Assembly (NCBI GenBank): GCA_041675005.1
Contig: JBAYUQ010000001.1
Span: 496,001-560,000, forward strand
Length of the DNA stretch: 64,000 nucleotides
Direction of reading: 5' to 3'
Origin: PGYR01 sp041675005
GTDB lineage: Bacteria; Bacteroidota; Ignavibacteria; Kapaibacteriales; UBA2268
The position numbers and the translations under genes are program-made. How positions within the stretch are numbered: position 1 is the first letter of the stretch; the number at the start of each line of letters is the position of its first letter. Shown here piece after piece: positions 8,153-16,896 of the stretch. Under the pieces are notes generated by a model. That model searched no databases, had not been told where the DNA came from, and was given only the letters and a program-made list of their open reading frames with translations.

Positions 8153-9973
8153 ATGAAAATAACCCATAAACTAATATTATTCATAGCCTTTAGTCTAGTA
8201 AGTATCATTTCAATAATTCTAATATCACTTAAGAATACTAGTAACTTAAAAAAGAAAGATAATTATAAACAAATAGAAAGCTTAGTTTCTAAAGCCAGTA
8301 AAGATTATAGTATTTTTTTAAAATTTAAAAACATAGGTCTGATAGAAAGATATAATTCCAATTTAGAAAATGCTCAAATAGTAAATAAAGAAATTGAAAC
8401 AGATGAAAAGTATAAATTAATAAAGTCTAAAATAGAAATTCTAAGAGATTATACAAATGAAACATTTGAATATTGGAAACTTAGAGGTTTAGACGAGGAT
8501 AGTGGTTATGAAGGGGATTTTAGAAGAAATGTTCATCATCTAGAAGACTTATTAGAGAAGGAGCATCTCGATCAATTAACAATATCCATGTTACAAGTAC
8601 GAAGAAGCGAAAAGGATTTTATTCTAAGACGTAAAGAATATTATGTTGACAAAGTTTTAAAAATGATAAACAAACTAAAAAAACAGACTGAAGAGATAAA
8701 TAATGAAATAATAAATAAAGATTCGATAATTCTTCTTTCCAATGACTATAAATCTACTTTCTTAAAACTTGTCAAAATATTAGAGACTATAGATAACAGA
8801 AATATTAGTATGAATAAAATAGAGTCAGACTTGAATTCGATATTAACACATAAAATAGAAGGATTAAATTCTGAGATTCATGAATTTTCAAAAATTATGT
8901 ATGTTTCATATCTATTGTTTATAGTTTCTTTAGCTTTCATTTCATTTGTCATGTATAAGAGAATATTAAATCCAATTTCAACTCTAAAAATGAAAACTGC
9001 AACTATATCTAATGGCAATTATAATGATATTGTTATATACAGAAATAAAGATGAAATAGGTGAATTCACGAACTCATTTAATACGATGGTAAGAAAATTT
9101 TTAGTTTCTCAAAAAGAGTTAGAAGATTTAAATTGTATGCTAGATTATAAAGTTAAAGAAAGAACACATCTACTTCAAAATGAAATAGAAATGAGGAAAA
9201 AATCTGAGAAAAAATTAGAGTTGTATAATAACGAAGTTAAATCACTTTTAGAAAAAGAACAACAATTAAGTAGATTAAAAACAAAATTCGTTGCCACCGT
9301 TTCACATGAATATAGAACACCATTAACGGTTATATTAAATTCCACTTATTTAATTCATCAATATGCTTTAAAAAACGATTTAGAATCACTTAATAATTAC
9401 TTAAATAAAATACAATTTTCAGTAAATCAGATGAAGGATTTGTTAGAAGATACTTTAAACTATGGAGAAATAGAAAATGGTAATTATAAATTAAATAAGA
9501 CTAATTTCGATATAGACAAACTAATTAAAAACTTAATCCAGGATTTTAAAACAATTAATAAGTATCGAGAGATAGAATACAGAAATAGTATAAATTTAAA
9601 ATACATATATTCTGATAAGAAGGCATTGAATCATTGCCTAAATAACTTAATTGCAAATGCAATTAAATTTTCGAATAATGAGATAATTATTAAAGTTGAA
9701 AAAATGGAATTTGATATCTCAATTTCAGTTATGGATTTTGGGATTGGAATTCCAGAAGAGGATCAGGATAATATATTTTCTGCTTTTTTTAGAACTAATC
9801 TAGCTAAAAATATTACAGGTACAGGGTTAGGATTATCTATAACTAAAAAATATATTGATTCGTTAGGAGGTAGTATTAAACTAACTTCAGAAGTAGATAA
9901 AGGTTCTATATTCACATTAAATATACCATATCAAAAAGAATCATTAGTATCTAATCCACATTCAATGAATTAG
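8153..9973 (+). CDS. Membrane sensor histidine kinase with HAMP domain
   Basis: The 606 residues have an N-terminal membrane segment (about 7-27), a long helical extracytoplasmic sensor (about 30-255), a second membrane segment (about 257-277), HAMP (about 280-330), a coiled coil, and then HisKA with the phosphoacceptor His385 in the motif SHEYRTPL. The ATPase domain has its N box (NNLIANAIKF), G1 (DFGIGIP) and G2 (GTGLGLSI). The family autophosphorylates on the histidine and passes phosphate to a response regulator, but none is adjacent. The gene starts two bases after the lipid synthase stop, so the two are probably cotranslated. That suggests envelope sensing linked to aminolipid synthesis, which is an inference. 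Base composition drops to very AT-rich compared with the preceding gene. Confidence 0.93.
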   Translation: MKITHKLILFIAFSLVSIISIILISLKNTSNLKKKDNYKQIESLVSKASKDYSIFLKFKNIGLIERYNSNLENAQIVNKEIETDEKYKLIKSKIEILRDYTNETFEYWKLRGLDEDSGYEGDFRRNVHHLEDLLEKEHLDQLTISMLQVRRSEKDFILRRKEYYVDKVLKMINKLKKQTEEINNEIINKDSIILLSNDYKSTFLKLVKILETIDNRNISMNKIESDLNSILTHKIEGLNSEIHEFSKIMYVSYLLFIVSLAFISFVMYKRILNPISTLKMKTATISNGNYNDIVIYRNKDEIGEFTNSFNTMVRKFLVSQKELEDLNCMLDYKVKERTHLLQNEIEMRKKSEKKLELYNNEVKSLLEKEQQLSRLKTKFVATVSHEYRTPLTVILNSTYLIHQYALKNDLESLNNYLNKIQFSVNQMKDLLEDTLNYGEIENGNYKLNKTNFDIDKLIKNLIQDFKTINKYREIEYRNSINLKYIYSDKKALNHCLNNLIANAIKFSNNEIIIKVEKMEFDISISVMDFGIGIPEEDQDNIFSAFFRTNLAKNITGTGLGLSITKKYIDSLGGSIKLTSEVDKGSIFTLNIPYQKESLVSNPHSMN

Positions 9974-10019
9974 ATACTATTAGACTGAATTCCATTAACT
10001 TCTTACTTTTAAAATAAAT

Positions 10020-10964
10020 CTATTCTTGCTCGGCAAGCCATCTTTCAGCATCGATAGCGGCCATACAACCAGTACCAGCAGCAGTAACGGCTTGACGGTA
10101 AACGTGATCTTGGGCATCGCCACAAGCGAAAACACCTTCGATATTAGTGTAAGTTGATTTACCTTTCGTTTCTATGTATCCGACTTCGTTCATATCTATA
10201 ATATTTTCAAATATATCTGTATTCGGAGTGTGTCCTATCGCGATGAAAGCCCCACCACCTTCGTGGAAAGTAACTTCACCAGAATTAATATCTTTCAGAT
10301 TAAGCCCAGTAAGCTTTTTAATACCGTTAGTTGTCTCACCGATGTACTCATCAACGACTACGTTTTCTATGAATTCAATTTTTGGATGATTCTTAGCTCT
10401 TTCTAGCATTATCTTAGAAGCTCTGTAATTTTCACTTCTATTAACAACAGTGACTTTCTGCCCATATTTAGTAAGGAAAAGAGCTTCTTCCATAGCCGTA
10501 TCTCCCCCACCAATTATGAAAAGGTTTTTTTCACCATTGAAAAAGAAGCCGTCGCACGTCGCACAAGCAGAAATTCCAGATCCCCAGTAAGTTTGTTCAC
10601 TAGGTATGTTTAATAATTTCGCTGTTGCTCCTGTCGAGATAATAACTGCATCAGCAGTATAATCGCCCTTTTCCGTTGTCATTTTGAATGGTCTTTCTGA
10701 AAAATCTACTTTTCTGACTGTTTCAAAAATTGATTTAGCTTCAAATCGCTGTGCCTGTTTTCTAAGTATATCCATCATTTCTGGGCCTTGTATCCCATTC
10801 ACAAATCCGGGATAGTTTTCTACTTCAGTTGTGATTGTTAATTGACCACCGGGCTGCATACCTTCGAATACAACTACCTCTAGATTAGCTCTAGATGCAT
10901 AAAGTGCAGCAGTTAGACCAGCTGGTCCTGAACCTATTATTATTACTTGATGATGTGTTGACAA
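10020..10964 (-). CDS. trxB: Thioredoxin-disulfide reductase
   Basis: This NADPH-dependent flavoprotein reduces thioredoxin in the cytoplasm. The 314 residues match the usual low-molecular-weight bacterial enzyme. The FAD-binding GSGPAG is at 11-16, the redox-active CATC at 134-137, the NADPH-binding GGGDTAMEEA at about 152-161, and the C-terminal GDAQDHVYRQAVTAAGTG contacts FAD. The start codon is TTG, supported by a Shine-Dalgarno sequence eight bases upstream. There is no in-frame ATG ahead of the FAD motif. The gene converges with the upstream kinase gene and heads away from the queG pair. Confidence 0.96.
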   Translation of the reverse strand: MSTHHQVIIIGSGPAGLTAALYASRANLEVVVFEGMQPGGQLTITTEVENYPGFVNGIQGPEMMDILRKQAQRFEAKSIFETVRKVDFSERPFKMTTEKGDYTADAVIISTGATAKLLNIPSEQTYWGSGISACATCDGFFFNGEKNLFIIGGGDTAMEEALFLTKYGQKVTVVNRSENYRASKIMLERAKNHPKIEFIENVVVDEYIGETTNGIKKLTGLNLKDINSGEVTFHEGGGAFIAIGHTPNTDIFENIIDMNEVGYIETKGKSTYTNIEGVFACGDAQDHVYRQAVTAAGTGCMAAIDAERWLAEQE

Positions 10965-10972
10965 ATCTTATT

Positions 10973-10978
10973 TCTCCT
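10973..10978 (-). promoter_or_regulatory. Ribosome binding site fixing the TTG start of trxB
   Basis: On the minus strand, AGGAGA lies eight bases before the TTG at 10964-10962. Clear Shine-Dalgarno sequences are rare in this window, so this one supports the unusual start. Confidence 0.6.
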
Positions 10979-11032
10979 ATTCTTAAATTTTTATTTTCTG
11001 ATTGACGATTTTAAATACTTTTTATTAATGTC

Positions 11033-11968
11033 TTATTTTCTACTCTTTTCTATCTCTAGTATGTTACGTTTTATACCATGGTGTTTGGGTCTTTTCAAGG
11101 GACTTTTGATGTATCTTTCTTTGAACTCATCTTCTGTGTAACTAAAGATAGTCTCTTTATCAAGCACTGTTTCTCCATATCTTGGATTTACGAACTCTTC
11201 TATTTGAACTGGAACCCTATGATTATTCCAAGGACAGACCTCCTGACAGATATCACAACCAAATGCCCAGCCTTCAAGATTATCTGAAATCTCACTAGGG
11301 AATTTCTCAGATTTAGATTCTATAGTCCAATATGATATACACTTAGTTGAATCTATTATCTTATCTGCTATTATGGCATCTGTTGGGCAAGCATCTATAC
11401 ACTTAGTGCATTTACCACAGTAATCTTTTACCAATTCATCACTTTCTATTTCCAAAGTTGAGAAAATAATTGATATAAAAAAGTAAGAACCCAACTTTTT
11501 ATTTAATAGAAGACTATTTTTTCCTTGCCAACCAAGTCCTGATTTAACACCCCATTGCTTTTCGAGTATCGCACCAGTATCAATATAGTATTTGAATTCC
11601 TCATTAGGATAAGTAGTTGATAATTCATTACATATTCTCTTTAACTTTTTTGGAATATAATTGTGGTAATCATCTCCCCAAGCATATCTAGAAATTTTAT
11701 TAATACCAAACTCGTGCTTTGTCGTTTGGTTATAATTATATGCAAGAACAATAATGGACTTTGTGTTTTCTTGGATTAACCTGACATCTTGTCTTTTGTC
11801 AAGATAGTATTTCATCCAATCCATATCTGCATTGTACCCTTTTGCTAGCCATTCATTATACTTTTCGATTTCAGATGTAAGTATTTCGTACTTTGCTATT
11901 TTAATTTGTGAGAAGTTTTCACCTTCACATAGCTTAATAATATCTTCTTTTTCAATTTGTGAAATCAA
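11033..11968 (-). CDS. queG: Epoxyqueuosine reductase
   Basis: QueG carries out the last step of queuosine synthesis, reducing epoxyqueuosine to queuosine in the tRNA anticodon with cobalamin and iron-sulfur clusters. The 311 residues include the active-site region YIDTGAILEKQWG (Asp130), the first ferredoxin-type cysteine run C184/C187/C190/C194 (CGKCTKCIDACP) and the second run C238/C241/C245 (CDICQEVCPW). It lacks the C-terminal HEAT-like extension of the E. coli protein, as is common in Bacteroidota. It begins one base after the stop of the Rieske gene, so the two are very likely cotranslated. Confidence 0.94.
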   Translation of the reverse strand: MISQIEKEDIIKLCEGENFSQIKIAKYEILTSEIEKYNEWLAKGYNADMDWMKYYLDKRQDVRLIQENTKSIIVLAYNYNQTTKHEFGINKISRYAWGDDYHNYIPKKLKRICNELSTTYPNEEFKYYIDTGAILEKQWGVKSGLGWQGKNSLLLNKKLGSYFFISIIFSTLEIESDELVKDYCGKCTKCIDACPTDAIIADKIIDSTKCISYWTIESKSEKFPSEISDNLEGWAFGCDICQEVCPWNNHRVPVQIEEFVNPRYGETVLDKETIFSYTEDEFKERYIKSPLKRPKHHGIKRNILEIEKSRK

Positions 11969-11969
11969 T

Positions 11970-12344
11970 TTACTGTCGCCATTTAGGAATTTCTAATTTA
12001 GGTTTTTCAATGTAGATATCACCATCTTTCTCAAATATCTCATATTTTTTCAATTGTTTTATCCCTTGATGCTTATTAGTATTCTCTCCTGTTTTCAAAT
12101 CATAAGTCCATCCATGAGCAGGACATGTTACCGTGCAATCTTTCACTATACCTTTATATATAACGGGTTGGTGCTTGTGTGGGCAAATATTAGAAACACA
12201 AAAATACTCATTATCTATTTTAAATATAGAGACTTCCATATCTATATCATCGTCAAATTTAATCTTTTTTCCTTTTTCAGGAATTAATGAATCAGTACTA
12301 CAAACTGAAACAAAGTGTTTTCCGTCAACGGTCAATGATTTCAT
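11970..12344 (-). CDS. Small Rieske [2Fe-2S] protein
   Basis: The 124-residue protein is a single Rieske domain with the two ligand motifs C54-x-H56 (CPHKHQP) and C74-x-x-H77 (CPAHGW). It has no signal peptide or membrane segment, so it should be a soluble cytoplasmic electron carrier like NirD or dioxygenase ferredoxins. The partner is not known from the sequence. Its tight coupling to queG, which needs low-potential electrons, makes an electron-donor role conceivable, but this is only an inference. Confidence 0.88.
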   Translation of the reverse strand: MKSLTVDGKHFVSVCSTDSLIPEKGKKIKFDDDIDMEVSIFKIDNEYFCVSNICPHKHQPVIYKGIVKDCTVTCPAHGWTYDLKTGENTNKHQGIKQLKKYEIFEKDGDIYIEKPKLEIPKWRQ

Positions 12345-12382
12345 ACTTATCCCAATTTTTAGATTATTTTACTATTATTATA

Positions 12383-12390
12383 TAGTTTTG
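12383..12390 (+). promoter_or_regulatory. Candidate -7 element for ileS
   Basis: TAGTTTTG matches TAnnTTTG and ends 33 bases before the ileS ATG. I could not find a good TTTG at the expected upstream spacing, so only half of the promoter is supported. Confidence 0.35.
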
Positions 12391-12423
12391 CAAGTTATTC
12401 AAAAAAAATATTACATAAAAAAT

Positions 12424-15400
12424 ATGTTCAAAGAATTGCCAAACAATATCTCTTATCCTGAATTAGAAGAAAGCGTTCTTAAGTTTTGGGAAGAGAAACA
12501 AATATTTGAAAAATCCTTAGATTTAAGAGCAGAAAGTAAGAGCTTTACTTTTTACGAAGGTCCACCTACTGTAAATGGAAAGCCAGGTATTCACCATATG
12601 ATGGCTAGAACTATCAAAGATACTGTGTGCAGATACAAAACAATGCAAGGGTATTTTGTTAGAAGACAGGCTGGTTGGGATACACATGGATTGCCAGTTG
12701 AAATACAAGCAGAAAAAGAATTGGGTATTACCAATAAATCTGAAGTGGAAACTATTGGTATAGGAAAATTCAACGCAGCTTGTAAAGATTTAGTTTATAA
12801 AAATATAGAAATGGATGAAGGTTGGAGAACTCTAACCAGAAGAATGGGTTATTGGGTTGATTTAGATACTGCATATATTACTTGTACTAATAATTACATA
12901 GAATCTGTTTGGTGGGCTTTGAAGCAATTATTTGATAAAGAGCTTATCTTTAAAGGATTCAAAGTAGTACCTCAATCCCCTACTATCGAGACTCCTCTTA
13001 GCTCGCATGAGTTATCACTTGGATATAAAGAAGTTAAAGATTTCAACTGTTATATCAAATTAAAAGTTACAAATGCTAAGATAAAAGGTACAGAAGGAGC
13101 AGAACTTTTAGTTTGGACAACTACTCCTTGGACTTTATTCTCTAATGTTGCTTTAGCCGTAGGAGTTAATATTGACTATGTATTAGTTAAAAATACTAGG
13201 AAAATAAAAGAGGAAGTTTTAGTAGATAACATCATCTTAGCAAAAGACCGATTAGAAACATTAGATGGTGAATATGAAATTATAGATAGTTTCAAAGGTC
13301 ATGAATTATTAGGAACTAAATACGAACAAATATTCCCTTATTTAGATTTGAAAGAAAATGAACATTCAAATGCATTATCTATAATTGAAGGAGATTTTGT
13401 TTCCACTGAAGACGGATCTGGTATTGTCCATCTAGCACCTGCATTTGGTGAAGATGACTATAGACTATCATTAGAGTACAATTTACCATTTGTTCAACCA
13501 GTTACTCCAAGTGGCCATCTTACAGAAGAGTTAGGTCCATTTGCAGGTAGAGCAATCAAAGATTTCGAATATGAAGATAGAAAAGAAGTTGGTGTAGAAA
13601 CTGATGTAGTAATTGCCCTCAAAATTGCTGGAAAAATTTATCGTTCACAGAAAGATTATCTGCATAATTACCCACATTGCTGGCGAACTGGTAATCCTAT
13701 TATGTATTATGCTCGTGAGAGTTGGTTTATCAAATCTCCAGCATACAAGGAACGAATGATAGCCTTAAATAAAGAAATCAACTGGCAACCCAAAGAAATA
13801 GGTGAAGGACGATTTGGTAATTGGTTAGAAGAAGTCAAAGATTGGTCTCTATCTAGAGATAGATTTTGGGGTACTCCACTTCCACTTTGGATTAACGAAA
13901 ATGATGAAACAGATATAATTGCTGTAGGCTCAATAGAAGACTTAAAGAAAGGGAAATTTGAAAAGGAAGACGGAACTCTAATTTCAATAGATGATTGTGG
14001 TCAAGAGATTGACTTACATAGACCTTTTGTTGATAGTGTAGTATTTGAAAAGAATGGAAATAAATACCGAAGAACTCATGAAGTAATTGATGCATGGTTT
14101 GATTCTGGTTCTATGCCTTTTGCTCAAATGCACTATCCATTTGAAAATAAGGAACTTTTTGATAAATCATTCCCTGCAGATTTCATTGAAGAAGGAATTG
14201 ACCAAACAAGGGGTTGGTTTTATACATTACATAATATAGCAACTGCTATATTTGATAAACCAGCTTATAAGAATATAGTAGTAAATGAACTGATTCTAGA
14301 CAAGAATGGTGTGAAGATGTCTAAGAGATTAGGCAATACAATAGATCCATTTGAGATAATGAATAGTTTAGGAGCTGATGCTGTCAGATGGTATTTATTT
14401 GTAAACAATCCACCATGGAATACTACTAAATTTGATTCTGAAGGGATTTCAAGAGTAGTCATTGCAGATTTTTTCAGATCATTAACACAGACTTATAATT
14501 TCTTTTCTCTATATGCAAATATCGATAAATTTGATGTTAATAGAGAAGAAGTTCCAATGAATGAACGTCCTGAAATTGATAAATGGATTATTTCTAGAGC
14601 AAATACAATTGCAAAGGAATATATTAGATTAATGGATGAATATGAACTAACTAAAGCACATAGATTAATCCAAGAATTTACAATTAACGAGCTTTCTAAT
14701 TGGTATATCCGTCGTAATAGAAGAAGATTCTGGAAAGGCGAGAATGATAATGATAAGCTTTCAGCTTACCAAACTCTACGTAGAGTTTTTGTAAGAATAC
14801 TACAGCTTACTGCTTCTGCAGCACCATTCTTGAGTGAAGATTTATATCAAAGATTGAAAAAAGACAGTGAGCCATTATCTATTCATTTAACTGATTTTAT
14901 GGATGTAAATGAAGACGCAATCGACACAGTACTTGAAGAAAGAATGGATGTAGCTCAAAGAATTGTGTATTTGGCTAGATCGTTACGTGAAAAATCTCAG
15001 ATTAAAACACGTCAACCTCTTCAAAAAATATTGATACCTGTCTTAACACCTCAATTTAGAAGAAATATAGAGCAGATGGCTAGTATCATTAAAGAGGAAC
15101 TAAATATAAAAGAAATTGAGTATATGACAGATAGCGATTCAGATATTATTAAGAGAAACGTACGCCCTGATTTCAGAAATATAGGTGCAAAATACGGTAA
15201 GCAGACAAATATGGTAGCTCAGGAAGTTAAGAAATTCGGTGATAAGGAAATCGCTCAATTACTCAATGAAGGTAGTATAACATTAAACATTGACGAAAAT
15301 GAATTTATACTAGATGATAATGACGTCGAAATTTATAATGAAGATATAGAAGGCTGGCTAGTAGCAAATGAAAAGAATATAACTGTTGCATTGGATACTA

Positions 15401-15672
15401 CTATTACACCCGAATTAAAGAATGAAGGTATTGCAAGAGAATTTGTAAGTAGAATACAAAACATTCGAAAAGACTCAGGTTTCGAAGTTACAGATAGAAT
15501 CAAAATTACTACGATTATCAATTCTGAATTTGATAATGCTATCTCTAATATGCTTGATTATATTAAAACAGAAACTTTAGCCGATGAAATCACTTCCAAT
15601 GAAGTAATTACGGAATGTGTAGAAATCGAAATAGATGATTTAAAACTAAAGATAATAATAGAAAAAATATAA
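12424..15672 (+). CDS. ileS: Isoleucine-tRNA ligase, IleS2 type with GIHH in place of HIGH
   Basis: The enzyme charges tRNA-Ile. Its 1082 residues fit the longer, eukaryote-like IleS2 group. It begins MFKELPNNISYPELEESVLKF. The first class I signature aligns with HxGH but reads G55-I-H-H58 (NGKPGIHHMM). The second signature is KMSKR at 631-635, as in IleS2, not KMSKS. An editing-domain segment (LLVWTTTPWTLFSN) and the anticodon-binding region (IDKWIISRANT, ELSNWYIRRNRRRFW) are present. The frame is open upstream to 12133, but that part overlaps the divergent Rieske gene and has no family match, so I use the ATG at 12424. The gene heads the ileS-lspA-rluD cluster. Confidence 0.95.
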   Translation: MFKELPNNISYPELEESVLKFWEEKQIFEKSLDLRAESKSFTFYEGPPTVNGKPGIHHMMARTIKDTVCRYKTMQGYFVRRQAGWDTHGLPVEIQAEKELGITNKSEVETIGIGKFNAACKDLVYKNIEMDEGWRTLTRRMGYWVDLDTAYITCTNNYIESVWWALKQLFDKELIFKGFKVVPQSPTIETPLSSHELSLGYKEVKDFNCYIKLKVTNAKIKGTEGAELLVWTTTPWTLFSNVALAVGVNIDYVLVKNTRKIKEEVLVDNIILAKDRLETLDGEYEIIDSFKGHELLGTKYEQIFPYLDLKENEHSNALSIIEGDFVSTEDGSGIVHLAPAFGEDDYRLSLEYNLPFVQPVTPSGHLTEELGPFAGRAIKDFEYEDRKEVGVETDVVIALKIAGKIYRSQKDYLHNYPHCWRTGNPIMYYARESWFIKSPAYKERMIALNKEINWQPKEIGEGRFGNWLEEVKDWSLSRDRFWGTPLPLWINENDETDIIAVGSIEDLKKGKFEKEDGTLISIDDCGQEIDLHRPFVDSVVFEKNGNKYRRTHEVIDAWFDSGSMPFAQMHYPFENKELFDKSFPADFIEEGIDQTRGWFYTLHNIATAIFDKPAYKNIVVNELILDKNGVKMSKRLGNTIDPFEIMNSLGADAVRWYLFVNNPPWNTTKFDSEGISRVVIADFFRSLTQTYNFFSLYANIDKFDVNREEVPMNERPEIDKWIISRANTIAKEYIRLMDEYELTKAHRLIQEFTINELSNWYIRRNRRRFWKGENDNDKLSAYQTLRRVFVRILQLTASAAPFLSEDLYQRLKKDSEPLSIHLTDFMDVNEDAIDTVLEERMDVAQRIVYLARSLREKSQIKTRQPLQKILIPVLTPQFRRNIEQMASIIKEELNIKEIEYMTDSDSDIIKRNVRPDFRNIGAKYGKQTNMVAQEVKKFGDKEIAQLLNEGSITLNIDENEFILDDNDVEIYNEDIEGWLVANEKNITVALDTTITPELKNEGIAREFVSRIQNIRKDSGFEVTDRIKITTIINSEFDNAISNMLDYIKTETLADEITSNEVITECVEIEIDDLKLKIIIEKI

Positions 15673-15687
15673 ATGTGAGTAAATTAT

Positions 15688-15719
15688 TTTGCATTTTAAG
15701 TAGTAAAGGTTTATAATTG
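15688..15719 (+). promoter_or_regulatory. Candidate promoter for the dksA-like gene
   Basis: TTTG (15688-15691) and TATAATTG (15712-15719, one mismatch to TAnnTTTG) are 20 bases apart, in the 95-base gap after ileS. This would let dksA-like, lspA and rluD be transcribed separately from ileS. Confidence 0.35.
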
Positions 15720-15767
15720 CCTTTTATTATTTGGTAAGAATGATTTTGCTCATTGGAGAATATAAAT

Positions 15768-16274
15768 ATGGCAAAGAAAACAGAAACAAAAGCAAAAGTT
15801 AGTAAAGATTACGATTATGCAAATTATAACGAATCTAATCCTGCACCAAGAGACCCAAGTGTTCGCTATTCTGATGAAGATTTAGAAGAATTCAAAGCAG
15901 TAATAGTAGATGCTAGAGAAGAAGCTCTCGATGAATTGTCTATGTTAAAAGATAGAATTGATGATTTGAATGAATCGGATAGTGCTGAAGAAAGTATGAT
16001 TTACTCTATGCACATGGGAGATCAAGGAAATGAGGCACAAGAGAAAGAGAAAACTTATGCTCAGATTCATAGGATAAATGAATACATTAAAAAACTGGAA
16101 GATGCTTTAAGTAGAATTAATGAGAAAACTTATGGCGTTTGTAGAGTGTGTGGAATTTTAATAGCGAAACAAAGATTACTTGCTGTACCTATCACAACAC
16201 TCTCTGCTTCCTTTAAAATTAGAAAAGAATGTCCTATCGATGGTATAGATAAAATAGAGGCAAGGAACATCTAG
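15768..16274 (+). CDS. TraR/DksA family protein with degenerate zinc finger
   Basis: The 168 residues comprise a lysine-rich N-terminus, a coiled-coil region (about 40-115) and a C-terminal DksA-type finger. Only the first cysteine pair is intact (YGVCRVCG); the second pair is reduced to a single Cys (KECP). The LIAKQRLLAVPITTLSASF stretch is typical of Bacteroidota members. The family binds the RNA polymerase secondary channel and modulates transcription, often with ppGpp. The ATG at 15768 is preceded by GGAG at 15755-15758; a TTG at 15753 would overlap that site. The gene lies between ileS and lspA, a common place for it in this phylum. Confidence 0.88.
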   Translation: MAKKTETKAKVSKDYDYANYNESNPAPRDPSVRYSDEDLEEFKAVIVDAREEALDELSMLKDRIDDLNESDSAEESMIYSMHMGDQGNEAQEKEKTYAQIHRINEYIKKLEDALSRINEKTYGVCRVCGILIAKQRLLAVPITTLSASFKIRKECPIDGIDKIEARNI

Positions 16275-16293
16275 TTCTAACTTATCTATTATA

Positions 16294-16896
16294 ATGAAAA
16301 AACAAACTACTTTACTATTTATAGCCTCATTCTTGTTAATCACATTAGATCAAGTAACTAAATTCCTAATAAAGGGGTTTAGTTTTCTTGGTTTTAGCGT
16401 CGAAGGTTTTGGTTATGGAGAAAAAGTGGAAGTTGTTGGTAGAGCAATCCAACTTACTTTTGTAGAAAATCCTGGTATGGCGTTCAGTATAGAATTTGGA
16501 GCTGGTAAGATTTTCTTAAGCTTGTTTTCTATAATTGCTTCTATTCTATTGATACTTTACATTCGAAAAATTGGTGATAAGCCATTAGGATATAAAATAT
16601 CAATAATGTTGATATTTGCAGGGGCTACTGGTAACATGATAGATAGAGTCTTTTATGGAGTCCTATATGACTATGCCCCATTGTTCTACGGTAGAGTAGT
16701 GGATTTTATATTAATCGATATTCCTGATATTAATATATTCGGTAAATATTATGATTATTTTCCAGTTTTCAATATTGCCGATTCATGTGTATCTGTTGGT
16801 ATTGTACTCCTATTGTTTTATAATAGTCATATTCCTACTTTTAGTGAGTTAAGAGGAAAGAAAAATGATGAAGAATTGAATCGAATAGATGAGTAA
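16294..16896 (+). CDS. lspA: Signal peptidase II (lipoprotein signal peptidase)
   Basis: This inner-membrane aspartic peptidase removes signal peptides from prolipoproteins. The 200 residues contain four membrane segments and the two catalytic aspartates in GNMIDR (Asp117) and FNIADS (Asp163). VENPGMAFS is the conserved segment before the second helix. It is slightly longer than the E. coli enzyme because of an insert before the second aspartate (VVDFILIDIPDINIFG and following). It overlaps rluD by eight bases, so the pair is translationally coupled. Confidence 0.95.
   Translation: MKKQTTLLFIASFLLITLDQVTKFLIKGFSFLGFSVEGFGYGEKVEVVGRAIQLTFVENPGMAFSIEFGAGKIFLSLFSIIASILLILYIRKIGDKPLGYKISIMLIFAGATGNMIDRVFYGVLYDYAPLFYGRVVDFILIDIPDINIFGKYYDYFPVFNIADSCVSVGIVLLLFYNSHIPTFSELRGKKNDEELNRIDE

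Noticed and set aside
12133..12423. In-frame upstream extension of ileS (97 extra residues)
   Set aside because: It lies antisense to the Rieske gene, has no family match, and the normal IleRS N-terminus begins at the ATG of 12424.
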